Of a DNA stretch of 64,000 nucleotides, positions 36,126-45,984 are shown in pieces. The translations under genes were made by a program, and so were the position numbers. Source of the stretch: Acinetobacter puyangensis (GTDB taxonomy: Bacteria; Pseudomonadota; Gammaproteobacteria; Pseudomonadales; Moraxellaceae). Position 1 is the stretch's first letter; the number at the start of each line of letters is the position of its first letter. The stretch lies in the NCBI RefSeq assembly GCF_900096995.1, contig NZ_OANT01000002.1, positions 362,340 through 426,339 on the forward strand, read 5' to 3'. The notes beneath the pieces are model-generated. The model was not told the DNA's origin, did no database searches, and saw only the letters and a program-made list of their open reading frames with translations.

Positions 36126-36754
36126 TGGCTTCCAATCAAGGCACATTAGAAACAATTGTAGTTACAGCTACAGATGAAAATCCAGGTCCATGGGTAGGAA
36201 GGACTGCCAAAGATGCTTATGCGCTTTACAATGCTATATATGCACTTGGTACAATATCAACAGCACATTTTGGGGTGGAATTTTCGCCGTTATTTAATGA
36301 TGGTAAGATTGCAAATTTAGATTTGGCCCTTTTTGATAATTCTACTTACAAAATACCATTTTTAGCCCAAAACGTTGAAGCGTCTTTAATTGATGCAGAT
36401 ACAGACAGTATTAAGGTTGGTGCATTTAACCTAAATCATATAACGGGTAATGCTTCAAATGAGGTGCAAATATCTTTTATTGAAACTAAAAATGGTGATA
36501 TTTCAGAAAGCTTTCGGTTAATAAAAAACTGTACATTTAATGATGATGGCACCCAATTCCCACCAAAAGATTATTTGATGAGAGTGCAAATATATAGTTT
36601 TGATAGAAATGATTATAATTTCAGAGCAATTGAACAAGCTTATATCGTCGCACTACAAGCCGCGAGTGTGCCATTTGATGCAACAAACTTAAATGGTGTG
36701 TTAGTCGTACCTGTCACATTTACCAAAATGTTTCCTATGCTAGTCAATTTATAA
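36125..36754 (+). CDS. Tail tube-like candidate
   Basis: 209 aa from ATG 36125, which overlaps the portal stop (TGATG). YKIPFLAQNVEASLID, NEVQISFIETKNGDI and FPPKDYLMRVQIYSFDRND recall gp19-type tube proteins (PF..A..V, then a fitted strand ending with KDY...I.IY..DR). Not decisive. Same unit as the portal. Confidence 0.4.
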   Translation: MASNQGTLETIVVTATDENPGPWVGRTAKDAYALYNAIYALGTISTAHFGVEFSPLFNDGKIANLDLALFDNSTYKIPFLAQNVEASLIDADTDSIKVGAFNLNHITGNASNEVQISFIETKNGDISESFRLIKNCTFNDDGTQFPPKDYLMRVQIYSFDRNDYNFRAIEQAYIVALQAASVPFDATNLNGVLVVPVTFTKMFPMLVNL

Positions 36755-36756
36755 AA

Positions 36757-36825
36757 TGGAACCCAGCTAAAAACACAATTATTAAATCTTAAATAATATG
36801 TCTATGAACAATTTAGGCATTTTTT
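36757..36825 (+). promoter_or_regulatory. TGGAAC-type late leader
   Basis: TGGAAC at 36757-36762. Stem ATGTCTA (36798-36804) with TAGGCAT (36814-36820, one G-T), then TTTTT and ATG 36826. No Shine-Dalgarno sequence. Confidence 0.65.
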
Positions 36826-39800
36826 ATGATCCGGACAAAAGTATTAGGTGAAGCGGCAGGAATTCAGTGGTCAGGCTTACAGGATCGAACTGAAACAAAT
36901 AGCGTGACCGGCTTGGGTGCACCATTGATTGTCGGTCAATTCCGCCGTGGTCGTATCGATAAGCCGATGACTATTACAAATAGCAATATCAAGGCCGAAC
37001 TAGGCTATGACCCGACTAATAAAGATTATATCGCTGTCCAGTCTATGCTTGATACCGGAGTGCCTAGTGTGCAGGTGTTACGGATTTCTGATTTGTGGGA
37101 TGTGCAATATACACTTATCTCAACAGGGGAAGTTATACGGATATATCATGCAGGGAATATCCCTGCGAATGCATACCGTGGTCGTAAGGCGACTGTTGTT
37201 GAGCTAAGTGCAGAAGAACAAGCTGAACTTACGGAAGATGAATTAGAGCAATACCTATGGGAGATGTCTTTCCCAATAATTGATGATCGAAAAGATCTAA
37301 TTATTAATAAAAGTGTTCGCCACATTGGTGAATGGGCATTCGCTAATTGGCAGAATGTTGGCACCGTTACGTTATTAAGTGGTGGCATGGTAGACGAATA
37401 TGCATTCGTGAACATGGATGGCGTAATAGATATATCAGTAGATAATGTTAATACTCTAGGTAAAAGCGCATTTGGGGCAGTAACTGCAATCAACGTTACA
37501 ATTACAAATACCTTAATGATCGATGAGGGTGCTTTTGGTGGCTCTACGATTGAAAATCTCTCGATTGGTAAAGATTCACTAATTAAAACTATTGTTGGAA
37601 TTAGAGCTTTTTCTGGTTCTAAAATTATGAATCTTAAAATTAAATCTAGCGTGGATACTCTTAAGTCGGACTCTTTTTCAGCTACAGGGATTGGATCAAT
37701 ATCTATTGATGAAGGACTGCGAGTAATTGAAGGGCAAACAAAGATTATTATCTCCGATACACAGTTTTCAATTCTGGGAGGGGCTTTTGCTGGTGTATCT
37801 AAACTTAATGAAAATTGGGAAAAAGTATCAACTACTAATCAAGAGTATGATCCTGTTACAGAACAATGGATTAGAACTTTTAATTACTTTGATTTAACAA
37901 TTCCTTCGAGTGTTGAATATATTGGTGTTAGTGCATTCCCTTATAGTCCGATCGGTAACTTAAAAATTATTGGGAATGAAAAATTAATTTTAGATGTAAG
38001 CTGTTTTGCCGCTGGTAATTTTAAGTCAATCGTAATTCTGCAAGTAGACCGTATTGAACATGATGCTTTTGGAGCTGCTCATAATTATTTAGAAAGTTTC
38101 GTAATTGGTCATGCAAATGTTGTAGACGGTGCGCAATTCGCCAGTGGTAATGGTTGGGTTGTTAATTCGATATTTGATATTAACGTAGATGATCTAAGTG
38201 GTAATGCCTTACCGAAAGCTCACAACAGCTTAAAACATTTACGAATTAAAACAAAAGGTTCTATCAAAGGAGGAACTGTAAATTATCTAAGAGGATTAGA
38301 AAGCCTGGTTATTGAAGCGGAAGGAGTAATTGAACCTGGCGGTATATTAATGACCCGTTCCGATACGGCGACAATAACAGCCAAAGGGATTGAAAACGGT
38401 GGTATTGAAAGTCTAATAACTCGTATGGTGGATTACCCTAATCTAGATGCAAGAGGTTGGTCAGGAAATAGTGCAAAATGCTGGGGAACCGTAGAACTAA
38501 ATGTAGATTACATTGGTGATGGTGGCTGTGTAAACTCTAGCTTTTATGAAATAAACTTAAACCCTAATAATCCAGATAAAAAAGACAAATTAATCAGTAT
38601 TGGAAACGGTGCATTTATTTATGGTGGTGTATTTAAAGGAATTGATTGGGAGGTGGATACGGTTGGTAGTGGGGCATTCATAACCGCTTCAATGGGGAAT
38701 ACTAGACTTAAGGTAAATGAATCTATTGGAAACGCAGCATTTCTAGGTACTTACTACATGGGAGATTCTCTTTCTATATCGGCACCTACCTTACCAGAAA
38801 GATGTATTGCAATGTTCAATGGCGGAAATTTGTCTAGTGATAAATTAGATATAATAATATCTGCGGAAACGATTGAAAATCAATCTTATGTCTGGAGAAG
38901 TTTTAGTAAAACAATATTAGATACCGTTGAAATCAAAGACGGTGCTTTTATTGTTCAAAATTTCCGTAACGGATTAGAGTTTAGTAATCGATTAGAATAT
39001 ATCGGTAAAGGTGCATTTAACACTGCATATATTTACCAACCTGACGGAAATTTTAATATTCCAAAATCAACTCGAAAAATTGATGAAGCTGCTTTTGTAA
39101 CTTGTAACTTTTATAAAGAAAATAATGATGGGCAGCCTATTGAAATCGTAATTGATGGTACTCAGCTTGAAATTGAAAATAGTGCTTTCGTCAGTAGTAA
39201 TCCACCTGTCGGTTCTAAAGTAAAGATTATTGCTGATGTTAAACGTGTTGCCAGTCATGCATTTTGTAATATGTATGGGATTACTGAATTTGATTTGGGT
39301 GAAGGTTGGGAAACAATTGAACCAACAACGTTCGCAGGAATACAAAATGTGTCCAAATGGCATATTCCTGCGAACGTTAAAGTGATTAAATCAGGTGCTT
39401 TTCAGAATAATACTGGAATGACTGAGTTAACTTTTGATAAAGGGGTCGAGATAATCGAGGCAGCTTTCCTTGCTGCTGGGCCTGATCAAGGCCCTAATAA
39501 ACTGGGTATTCGGCAAGTTATTTTCCCTGATTCATTAAAAGAATTTTCAGCTTCTTTTGAGGCTTCTGCACTTGAAACAGTTGTTTTACCTCGCAGCCTA
39601 GAGAAATTCTATTGGGGTGCTTATACTTCAGTAGGTGAGATTTATAGCACAATGTATAGTTTAGCACCTAGTACATTAGATACTCTATTTCTAAGAGATG
39701 GAGTGAAGCCAACTCTAATGACCATTGATGTTGCTTCCATCTCAATTAAACCGAATGTTTTAATTTATGTTACTGACATAAAGCAATATTACCAAGACGA

Positions 39801-40596
39801 TCAGTGGAACAGATTTGTTCCACATATGATTCAATATCAAGAAACTGACCCTGATAACTGGAATATGATTCCACAGGTTCCTGAGTTTAATATTCCTACT
39901 GATTTAGAGGGTTGGGATATTCAATATCTGGATATGATAGAGAATAAAATTATCAGAGTTAGTTTTGAAAATGGGGTTATTCCAGCAGGCTATCTGGCTG
40001 GTAACTCTATTTTGATAGATAACCTCATCATCAATAGCACAATTGTTACTATTATGCCTGCTGCATTTGCTGGGCATGGTGAAATCAAGAAAGTTAAATT
40101 CTTGGGTAATAATCTATTAAATATCGGTAGTAGCGCATTTGCTGCTGCCATAAGAATTCGGAATTTAGATATACCTTCTAGTGTAGAGAGAATTGGTTCA
40201 GGTGCTTTCGCTGGTATGAGTTTCCTTGAGACAGCGAGTATTTCATTGTCAGGCTATGTTTCGTTGGATACTTCGGTCTTTAGTGGATGGCCATCTTCCA
40301 TTGAGACCCCTGAAAATGTATTACCTGATTCGCCTGTATTCACAACACTGACCGCTACAATCATTGAAGGTACGGCAACTTATGGTGATACAGCCTACAT
40401 AGAAAGAGAAGGGGCAATAATAGGTAGTGCACTAGTATCTGAAGACGGCAGTTTTATCATTGATCTAACTCAAACTGAGGTAGAGGAAGGCGAAGATACC
40501 CCAATATTAATTGAGGGTGATATTGTTGATATTTACATTCGTGATATTGTCAGCAATAAATCTAAAGAAGTCACAGTTAATGTTGAATTGAATTAG
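36826..40596 (+). CDS. Sheath N-domain fused to a giant BspA-like leucine-rich-repeat protein
   Basis: 1,256 aa. Residues 1-87 are the sheath-like domain shared with 33642-33917. After a linker, about residues 150-1120 are BspA/LRR_5-type repeats: strands such as VRHIGEWAFANWQNVGTV, DEGAFGGSTIENLSI and SVEYIGVSAFPYSPIG recur every ~22-25 residues. C-terminal ~90 residues form a beta-sandwich/Ig-like domain (GTATYGDTAYIEREG, VDIYIRDIVSNKSKEV). BspA repeats usually bind host surfaces. I infer a baseplate or tail-tip adhesin anchored by the sheath-like domain. Sits directly before a glycosyltransferase. Confidence 0.75.
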   Translation: MIRTKVLGEAAGIQWSGLQDRTETNSVTGLGAPLIVGQFRRGRIDKPMTITNSNIKAELGYDPTNKDYIAVQSMLDTGVPSVQVLRISDLWDVQYTLISTGEVIRIYHAGNIPANAYRGRKATVVELSAEEQAELTEDELEQYLWEMSFPIIDDRKDLIINKSVRHIGEWAFANWQNVGTVTLLSGGMVDEYAFVNMDGVIDISVDNVNTLGKSAFGAVTAINVTITNTLMIDEGAFGGSTIENLSIGKDSLIKTIVGIRAFSGSKIMNLKIKSSVDTLKSDSFSATGIGSISIDEGLRVIEGQTKIIISDTQFSILGGAFAGVSKLNENWEKVSTTNQEYDPVTEQWIRTFNYFDLTIPSSVEYIGVSAFPYSPIGNLKIIGNEKLILDVSCFAAGNFKSIVILQVDRIEHDAFGAAHNYLESFVIGHANVVDGAQFASGNGWVVNSIFDINVDDLSGNALPKAHNSLKHLRIKTKGSIKGGTVNYLRGLESLVIEAEGVIEPGGILMTRSDTATITAKGIENGGIESLITRMVDYPNLDARGWSGNSAKCWGTVELNVDYIGDGGCVNSSFYEINLNPNNPDKKDKLISIGNGAFIYGGVFKGIDWEVDTVGSGAFITASMGNTRLKVNESIGNAAFLGTYYMGDSLSISAPTLPERCIAMFNGGNLSSDKLDIIISAETIENQSYVWRSFSKTILDTVEIKDGAFIVQNFRNGLEFSNRLEYIGKGAFNTAYIYQPDGNFNIPKSTRKIDEAAFVTCNFYKENNDGQPIEIVIDGTQLEIENSAFVSSNPPVGSKVKIIADVKRVASHAFCNMYGITEFDLGEGWETIEPTTFAGIQNVSKWHIPANVKVIKSGAFQNNTGMTELTFDKGVEIIEAAFLAAGPDQGPNKLGIRQVIFPDSLKEFSASFEASALETVVLPRSLEKFYWGAYTSVGEIYSTMYSLAPSTLDTLFLRDGVKPTLMTIDVASISIKPNVLIYVTDIKQYYQDDQWNRFVPHMIQYQETDPDNWNMIPQVPEFNIPTDLEGWDIQYLDMIENKIIRVSFENGVIPAGYLAGNSILIDNLIINSTIVTIMPAAFAGHGEIKKVKFLGNNLLNIGSSAFAAAIRIRNLDIPSSVERIGSGAFAGMSFLETASISLSGYVSLDTSVFSGWPSSIETPENVLPDSPVFTTLTATIIEGTATYGDTAYIEREGAIIGSALVSEDGSFIIDLTQTEVEEGEDTPILIEGDIVDIYIRDIVSNKSKEVTVNVELN

Positions 40597-40607
40597 TGGG
40601 AATAATC

Positions 40608-41840
40608 ATGACTACTAATTTAAATACTGATCTTGAAAATGATCATATTCTTCATGAACTGGCTCTCATTATCCCGGCACATAATGAAGAAAATGATTTA
40701 CCAAAAACATTGCAATCAATATCAAAACAAACAGTAAAGCCGGGTTTAGTTGTGGTGGTTGCTGATAATTGTTCTGACCGAACAGTTGAGATAGCAAAGG
40801 CTTTTAATGTTACAGTTGTTGAAACTATTGACAACAAACATAAAAAAGCAGGAGCCTTAAACTATGGTTGGAATATGGTTAACGATTATGAATATGTTGC
40901 AACGTTAGATGCAGATACGATTTTAGAGGAAGAAGATTTTATTGAGAAATTACTAGCCCAATTAAAATCAGATCCTAATGTTGCCGGAATCATGCCACGA
41001 TATACTGTCCAACACAGCAATCTACTTGAGAGAATGCAAATGTTAGAGTTTGCATCTACAACACTTGAGTTACTTCGTCGAGGATGTCATACCCATACTT
41101 TAGGAGGTCAATTTTCTTTATTCAGAAATGAGATCTTAAAAGAGATTAAACTCTCTTATGGTGTATGGTCACATGACTCTGTTGTTGAAGATATGGAGTT
41201 AACTGTGCGTTTATGGAAGCGTGGTTATCGCTGTGCCGTGTCTAGTGATACAAGGGCAGCTGCAGGAGGGATGTTTACATTAATGGGACTATGGTCTCAA
41301 CGACGTAAATGGGAGGAAGGTATATTACGGATTCTGTTTGAAAATAAAATAGAGAAGTTCTTATACTTACCTTATCTTCGAACTGTGTCTTCTGTTTTTG
41401 ATCTATGGATGCGGTTTATTCTATTATCAATGTGTTTTGTTAATTTTAATTATATTTGGTTATGGCTAATTACAATCATAACTTCAATTGATTATAAAGC
41501 TATTTATAAAGCACCTGATATTGAAAACCGTTGGAAGAATATGTTGTTGAGTACATGCTTTTTTGAGTTTTATACTTTTCATATTCTGTGTGTTAAGTTA
41601 GTTTCTTTATTTAGAATCATTGAGAGAAAGACTGATGATTTATGGAAGAAGCAACACATTGCCGAGAAGAGTAAATCAAAATCGCTACCAGTAGCATATT
41701 GTGTTCTGGTTCTACTTCTCATGTTGGTTTTTGCAAGCGTTATCACGATACCAGCGCTTATTTTACAGGTTAGCGTTGTTGTACTGGTCATTCGTTTTAT
41801 ATATCGTTTAACCAGATCTGATAGCGGTTACATGCCATAA
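40608..41840 (+). CDS. Family-2 membrane glycosyltransferase
   Basis: About 410 aa. ATG at 40608 is preferred to GTG at 40596, which overlaps the upstream stop. GT-A domain: ALIIPAHNEENDLPKTL, DAD motif at ~101 (TLDADTILEEED), ED at ~194 (VVEDMELT) and QRRKW at ~230, the D,D,D,QxxRW pattern with R replaced by K. Membrane helices follow (FILLSMCFVNFNYIWLWLI, SLPVAYCVLVLLLMLVFA). It may modify capsule/LPS receptors or the adjacent LRR protein; unproven. Shares the LRR gene's unit, so it is expressed late rather than in the lysogen, if the leader rule holds. Confidence 0.8.
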   Translation: MTTNLNTDLENDHILHELALIIPAHNEENDLPKTLQSISKQTVKPGLVVVVADNCSDRTVEIAKAFNVTVVETIDNKHKKAGALNYGWNMVNDYEYVATLDADTILEEEDFIEKLLAQLKSDPNVAGIMPRYTVQHSNLLERMQMLEFASTTLELLRRGCHTHTLGGQFSLFRNEILKEIKLSYGVWSHDSVVEDMELTVRLWKRGYRCAVSSDTRAAAGGMFTLMGLWSQRRKWEEGILRILFENKIEKFLYLPYLRTVSSVFDLWMRFILLSMCFVNFNYIWLWLITIITSIDYKAIYKAPDIENRWKNMLLSTCFFEFYTFHILCVKLVSLFRIIERKTDDLWKKQHIAEKSKSKSLPVAYCVLVLLLMLVFASVITIPALILQVSVVVLVIRFIYRLTRSDSGYMP

Positions 41841-41847
41841 TAACACT

Positions 41848-41920
41848 TGGAACCAAACTCATATTCATATTTAAATCACTGTAACAATAGTTTCAAGTAA
41901 TACTTTGAGGCTATTTAGCT
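41848..41920 (+). promoter_or_regulatory. TGGAAC-type late leader
   Basis: TGGAAC at 41848-41853. Stem AATAGTTTCAAG (41886-41897) with CTTTGAGGCTATT (41903-41915), including G-T pairs, close to the GTG start at 41921. Confidence 0.55.
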
Positions 41921-44335
41921 GTGAAAAATACAAAACATTTCGTTCAAAAATATTCACCACATACCAGCTTTAATGTGGCTAGATTTGACTCACTGGTAAA
42001 TAGTGGATCCTGTTCAATTGGATATATTGCAGGGGACTACCGTCATTTGTCTGCAATAGTCACTGAAGATGCTACAGAAAATGATCTTTGGCATATCGTG
42101 AATTTCAATAAAGACAAAGCATATTTTGATTCCTGTGCTGTGCTTGGAGTTGTTGATGTAGAAGAAGCGCAGAACATAGCGCAACTCTATTTCGGGCGTA
42201 TGTTTGATGGCATAGCCACGGATATTGTGGTTAGTAATGAAAATGGATTAAAACGGCATTTGGATCATCCAGGATATCATCAAGGGAATCGGCCATTGAT
42301 GAGCTGGCAATTAGAAAGATTACAGGATGTTCTTACCGGGACAATACCACAATGGGATGGACTACAGCTTCGTTCTCACTCAGGAAGTCTTGCGAACTTA
42401 ATGTTCGATATGACCGTGCACGATGATGATAATGGGTTACTGACAGACTTCGATGGCCTACCTTCATTATTGGAACATTTAGATGGTGAGTATCAGGAAT
42501 TTGATGCCCTGATCGTAGATTACCAACATTTAGATAAATTCACTAGTCTGCTGCACAAAGCCATGAATACAGCATCTACAGGTGGTGTGTCTATTGCCAA
42601 TGTTGAGATTTCCAAACCCTTTAAGCGCAAAAATGTCGTGAATGTGGCGGTTAGTTACAACATGGCAGATGGTCAAAGTTTGACGGTTGTATATCATAAT
42701 CCGGATAGTACACCCACAAAACTTGCTCCCAAGGATACATTGATTTCATGGAAAATCATGCTCAATAACCGAGATATAACTGGAGCAATTCAACCCAATC
42801 AAGGCGAAGGAATTGCATTACCGATTCTTGCTGGCCGAATCATGCGGTTGGTTAATAAAAATAGTGCTCGGTTCCAGCGGACTCAAGCTAAAAAAGCCCA
42901 GAATCAACAATTATTGGCAGATGCTCAAGCTCGTATAGGTGAAAAAGAAAGAACTAAAGCTGATTTGGATGCCGAAATCGAAAGTTTAAAGTCTCAGCTT
43001 GATCAAGTTGTAGCGCAGAACACAGCAGCTGATACAACTATGTCTGCGGTTCAGGATCCTTTTGCCAGTAATGAAACTACTGATCTTTCTAAAATTCCAG
43101 CTGATTTACATGCAGATTTTAAAAAATACAATCGTTGGCTAAGTAAAGATGTGACGATGGGACTTACAACTGGGCATAGCTTGGGTAAAAATGTTCAAGG
43201 TGTTTTTGCAAGTGTGAAATATGATCTTGATGATCAAACTCTGGTGTTTGAAATTAAAACATCAAATAATCGTATAGTCGTGCTTAGACCAAATGATGGT
43301 CAATTGAGTTTAAGTAATGAGGAGGATCGTATTGCTGATTTAACTGGTGATATGTTTGAACCTGAACCTGAACCTGAACCTGAACCTGAACCTGAACCTG
43401 AACCTGAACCTGAACCTGAACCTGAACCTGAACCTGAACCTGAAGCAGTAGTCCTCACTGGTAAAGAGTTAGGTGAATTTCCAGATACGCCAGAGGGTAA
43501 AAAGGAATTACGTGCAACTGCCAAGGCAGAGTTTGAGAAATTGCTTGGCCAATGGGTAGAATGTCCTGCTTTGGATTCTACAGAGGGTAAAAGTGCTAAA
43601 ATCGAAATCCGTAAACGTGGTATTAAAGAGTTTATGGCTTTCAGTGGCGATCCTCGTAAATTGCAATTAGTTGCAGCAATTTCAGACATCATCAAGACAG
43701 CAAAACTACCTGCGAACGGATGGCAAGATAATCAGAAATTAGATAAGAAACCTAGAGTTAAAGGATACTATCACCTAACCAATACCGTGAAGATTGATGA
43801 TAAAAATATTGATATTAGGGTTGTCATAGAAAAAGATGATGGTGGTTTGCTGCACTATGACATTATTGTGCCCAAATCGGTAGAGGAAGTATTTGATTCG
43901 ATATTATATGAAAAAAGCAGATGCTCTAGCCCTGATAACTATTCAGGGGAAACATCTGCCTTTGATAAAATTAAATCACAAGACGAAAATTTAGTCAACG
44001 AGTTTGATGCAGCGTCAAAACAGAAATACGTCCTAAACCTTTTCATTGAAGGCGAAGATGATATTGAGGATGAGTTTGAAGACGAGGAAAATTTAGAGGA
44101 CCAGCCCGCATCTGAACCAGAACCAAACCCAGTATTTAATGCAATCATTACTGGACAAAAAACCTTGTCGGTTGATACAGTTCAAGAGGCAATTAATGAA
44201 GCAAAAGTAGAACCAGGACATCAGCAATTAATTCCAGCTACATTGGCTTTATACCAGCAATATCAGATTCAACATGGGTTTGACAGTATTAATCTGGAAC
44301 AAATGATAGAACAAGGAGAAGTTGCTAAATTATAG
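41921..44335 (+). CDS. Large virion-regulon protein, probable DarA-like antirestriction component
   Basis: 804 aa, GTG start. N-terminal ~330 residues are a compact alpha/beta region; ~330-390 is coiled coil (KAQNQQLLADAQARIGEKERTK, as short pieces). Residues 480-507 are 14 exact Glu-Pro pairs encoded by GAACCT repeats. A second domain follows (ELRATAKAEFEKLLGQWVECPALDST, in part), with a further acidic PEPNPVF linker and an end helix. Architecture and the DdrB-type gene next door suggest the P1 Dar-like antirestriction set, which is packaged in the head. The family link of this protein itself is uncertain. Confidence 0.4.
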   Translation: MKNTKHFVQKYSPHTSFNVARFDSLVNSGSCSIGYIAGDYRHLSAIVTEDATENDLWHIVNFNKDKAYFDSCAVLGVVDVEEAQNIAQLYFGRMFDGIATDIVVSNENGLKRHLDHPGYHQGNRPLMSWQLERLQDVLTGTIPQWDGLQLRSHSGSLANLMFDMTVHDDDNGLLTDFDGLPSLLEHLDGEYQEFDALIVDYQHLDKFTSLLHKAMNTASTGGVSIANVEISKPFKRKNVVNVAVSYNMADGQSLTVVYHNPDSTPTKLAPKDTLISWKIMLNNRDITGAIQPNQGEGIALPILAGRIMRLVNKNSARFQRTQAKKAQNQQLLADAQARIGEKERTKADLDAEIESLKSQLDQVVAQNTAADTTMSAVQDPFASNETTDLSKIPADLHADFKKYNRWLSKDVTMGLTTGHSLGKNVQGVFASVKYDLDDQTLVFEIKTSNNRIVVLRPNDGQLSLSNEEDRIADLTGDMFEPEPEPEPEPEPEPEPEPEPEPEPEPEPEAVVLTGKELGEFPDTPEGKKELRATAKAEFEKLLGQWVECPALDSTEGKSAKIEIRKRGIKEFMAFSGDPRKLQLVAAISDIIKTAKLPANGWQDNQKLDKKPRVKGYYHLTNTVKIDDKNIDIRVVIEKDDGGLLHYDIIVPKSVEEVFDSILYEKSRCSSPDNYSGETSAFDKIKSQDENLVNEFDAASKQKYVLNLFIEGEDDIEDEFEDEENLEDQPASEPEPNPVFNAIITGQKTLSVDTVQEAINEAKVEPGHQQLIPATLALYQQYQIQHGFDSINLEQMIEQGEVAKL
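43358..43441 (+). repeat. 14 tandem GAACCT hexamers encoding (EP)14
   Basis: Fourteen perfect GAACCT units in frame, giving a rigid Glu-Pro rod. The repeat is a multiple of three, so slippage changes length without frameshift. Confidence 0.9.
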
Positions 44336-44339
44336 AAAT

Positions 44340-44411
44340 TGGAACCTTTGTTAATTCAGCCAATTTGACTAAGCCACAATAGCGATAGTTTCTTGATATT
44401 GTGGCTTTATT
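44340..44411 (+). promoter_or_regulatory. TGGAAC-type late leader
   Basis: TGGAAC at 44340-44345. Perfect 11-bp stem AAGCCACAATA (44371-44381) with TATTGTGGCTT (44397-44407), then TATT and ATG 44412. No Shine-Dalgarno sequence. Confidence 0.7.
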
Positions 44412-45836
44412 ATGTCTAAAAAATTTTCAGAAGAGCAAATTCAGCAAAATCCTATTGCTACATTGCAGTATATTCATAGTCAATTACAGCATGAATTAAT
44501 CAATATTGCCCAGAATGGCGTTTTCAAAGGCCGCAACAATAAGGTCAAAACTGCCAAAGGTACTAAAATAAATACTGTTTTTGCTTTACTTGATATTGAT
44601 AATGTCATTGCCTCACATACAGCCTCAGGTGCTGAAAATCCAAATTATCCTCAAGAATTGCAACCACGGGATCGTGGCCGAGATAGCTCACAAGCATGGG
44701 TGCAAAAAACTGCAAATGATCTGGATCCTGAAAGTCTGGGACGTACTGGTCGGGCAGATACCGGTGCGCCGATTGTAGGTGATGATTTGATTGTGGAATC
44801 TGGGAATGGTCGAACCATGGCAATTAAACTTGCCTATGAACGTGGTATGGCTGATGACTATCGGGAATGGCTAGAAGAGGAAGCAGAATATTTTGGCTTT
44901 AGTCAAGAACAGGTCCAAGCCATTGAAAAGCCAATTTTAGTGCGTATCCGCGTTACCCAAGTTGACCGGATACAATTCGCAATAGAAGCCAATCAGGATG
45001 ACAAATTAAGTTACACCGCAACAGAACGTGCGAAATCTGATGCAAAACGTATTGATGAGCAGTTGCTAATGCTGTTTATGCCAAGTGATGATGGCGACTT
45101 AATGGCTGTCAGTAACCGAAAATTTCTTGCTGGTTTTATGGATAAATTGGGCGATACCGAAAGCGCACAATATCGTGATAGTAATGGCAATTTTACACAG
45201 TCTTTTGTAACCCGCGTTAAACAGGCAATTTTTGCAAAAGCTTATAACGATGACCGGTTACTGGAGATGATGGCAGATCACAGTAAGCCGGAAATGCAGA
45301 ATATGATTAATGCACTAGCGGTATCTGCACCTAAGTTTATTGAGGCACAGGCAGTAAGTCGTGCTCAAATTGAGGATATTTCAAGTCAGATAATTGATGG
45401 TATGGAACAATCACTTGATGAAAAAGTGATGAATGCCATTATTGATGCAACCAATGCCATTATGGCTGCACGGCGAAATCACCAGGAAATCACAGAATTT
45501 GTTAAACAGCAGGGATTGTTCGGTGATTTGCCTGAGGGAGTGGCCGAACTGGCAGTATTTATAGCTGAGAATAACCGTAGTGCTAAAAAATTATCTACAT
45601 TCTTTGAAGCTATGGCGGAATATGTAGAAAAAACTGGTCTGGATAAACAGAATTTTGGTCTTTTTGGTGAGCCAGAGCCAGTAAGTGTAATTGATGCTGT
45701 AAATTATGCTATGCAGGTCTATCAGGGTAATTATGATGATAAAGCGTTAGGAATGTTTGATGGCCTTTCAGAATCTGAAATTACCCAAGATCAAGCTGTA
45801 AATATTCTCCAAGCAATTTTAAATCGATTAGAATAA
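44412..45836 (+). CDS. DdrB-like ParB-fold antirestriction protein
   Basis: 474 aa. Residues ~65-160 show the DdrB-ParB signature: ASHTASGAENPNYPQELQPRD, RDSSQAWVQKTANDLDPESLG, then GAPIVGDDLIVESGNGRTMA. In P1-like systems the Dar/Ddr proteins enter the cell with DNA and block type I restriction. The rest is helical with an acidic end. The TGGAAC leader groups it with virion proteins, consistent with packaging. It is the best-supported antirestriction gene in the window. Confidence 0.75.
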   Translation: MSKKFSEEQIQQNPIATLQYIHSQLQHELINIAQNGVFKGRNNKVKTAKGTKINTVFALLDIDNVIASHTASGAENPNYPQELQPRDRGRDSSQAWVQKTANDLDPESLGRTGRADTGAPIVGDDLIVESGNGRTMAIKLAYERGMADDYREWLEEEAEYFGFSQEQVQAIEKPILVRIRVTQVDRIQFAIEANQDDKLSYTATERAKSDAKRIDEQLLMLFMPSDDGDLMAVSNRKFLAGFMDKLGDTESAQYRDSNGNFTQSFVTRVKQAIFAKAYNDDRLLEMMADHSKPEMQNMINALAVSAPKFIEAQAVSRAQIEDISSQIIDGMEQSLDEKVMNAIIDATNAIMAARRNHQEITEFVKQQGLFGDLPEGVAELAVFIAENNRSAKKLSTFFEAMAEYVEKTGLDKQNFGLFGEPEPVSVIDAVNYAMQVYQGNYDDKALGMFDGLSESEITQDQAVNILQAILNRLE

Positions 45837-45984
45837 AGAAAGACCAAGGTTCATACATGCTCACTTAAGAAGCTTCTAGTTGACAAACTTGAATTTTTGC
45901 AATAAAAGTTGGTTGACAAATCATAAAAATAGCAATAAATTCATCTTAACCCAACATTTCACTTTTTTATTGCGGATACTTTTT
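45837..45984 (+). promoter_or_regulatory. Hairpin leader without TGGAAC
   Basis: GCAATAAAAGT near 45899 pairs with ACTTTTTTATTGC near 45961-45973, with GTTGG and CCAAC arms inside. It ends at TTTTT before ATG 45985. Same hairpin-at-start idea but no TGGAAC, so control may differ. Confidence 0.4.

Noticed and set aside
36826..40596. Diversity-generating retroelement target
   Set aside because: No reverse transcriptase or template repeat is present in the window, although the LRR protein would be a plausible target type.
43300..43695. Glycine-serine repeat protein on the minus strand
   Set aside because: It is only the antisense of the GAACCT repeat inside the 804-aa gene.
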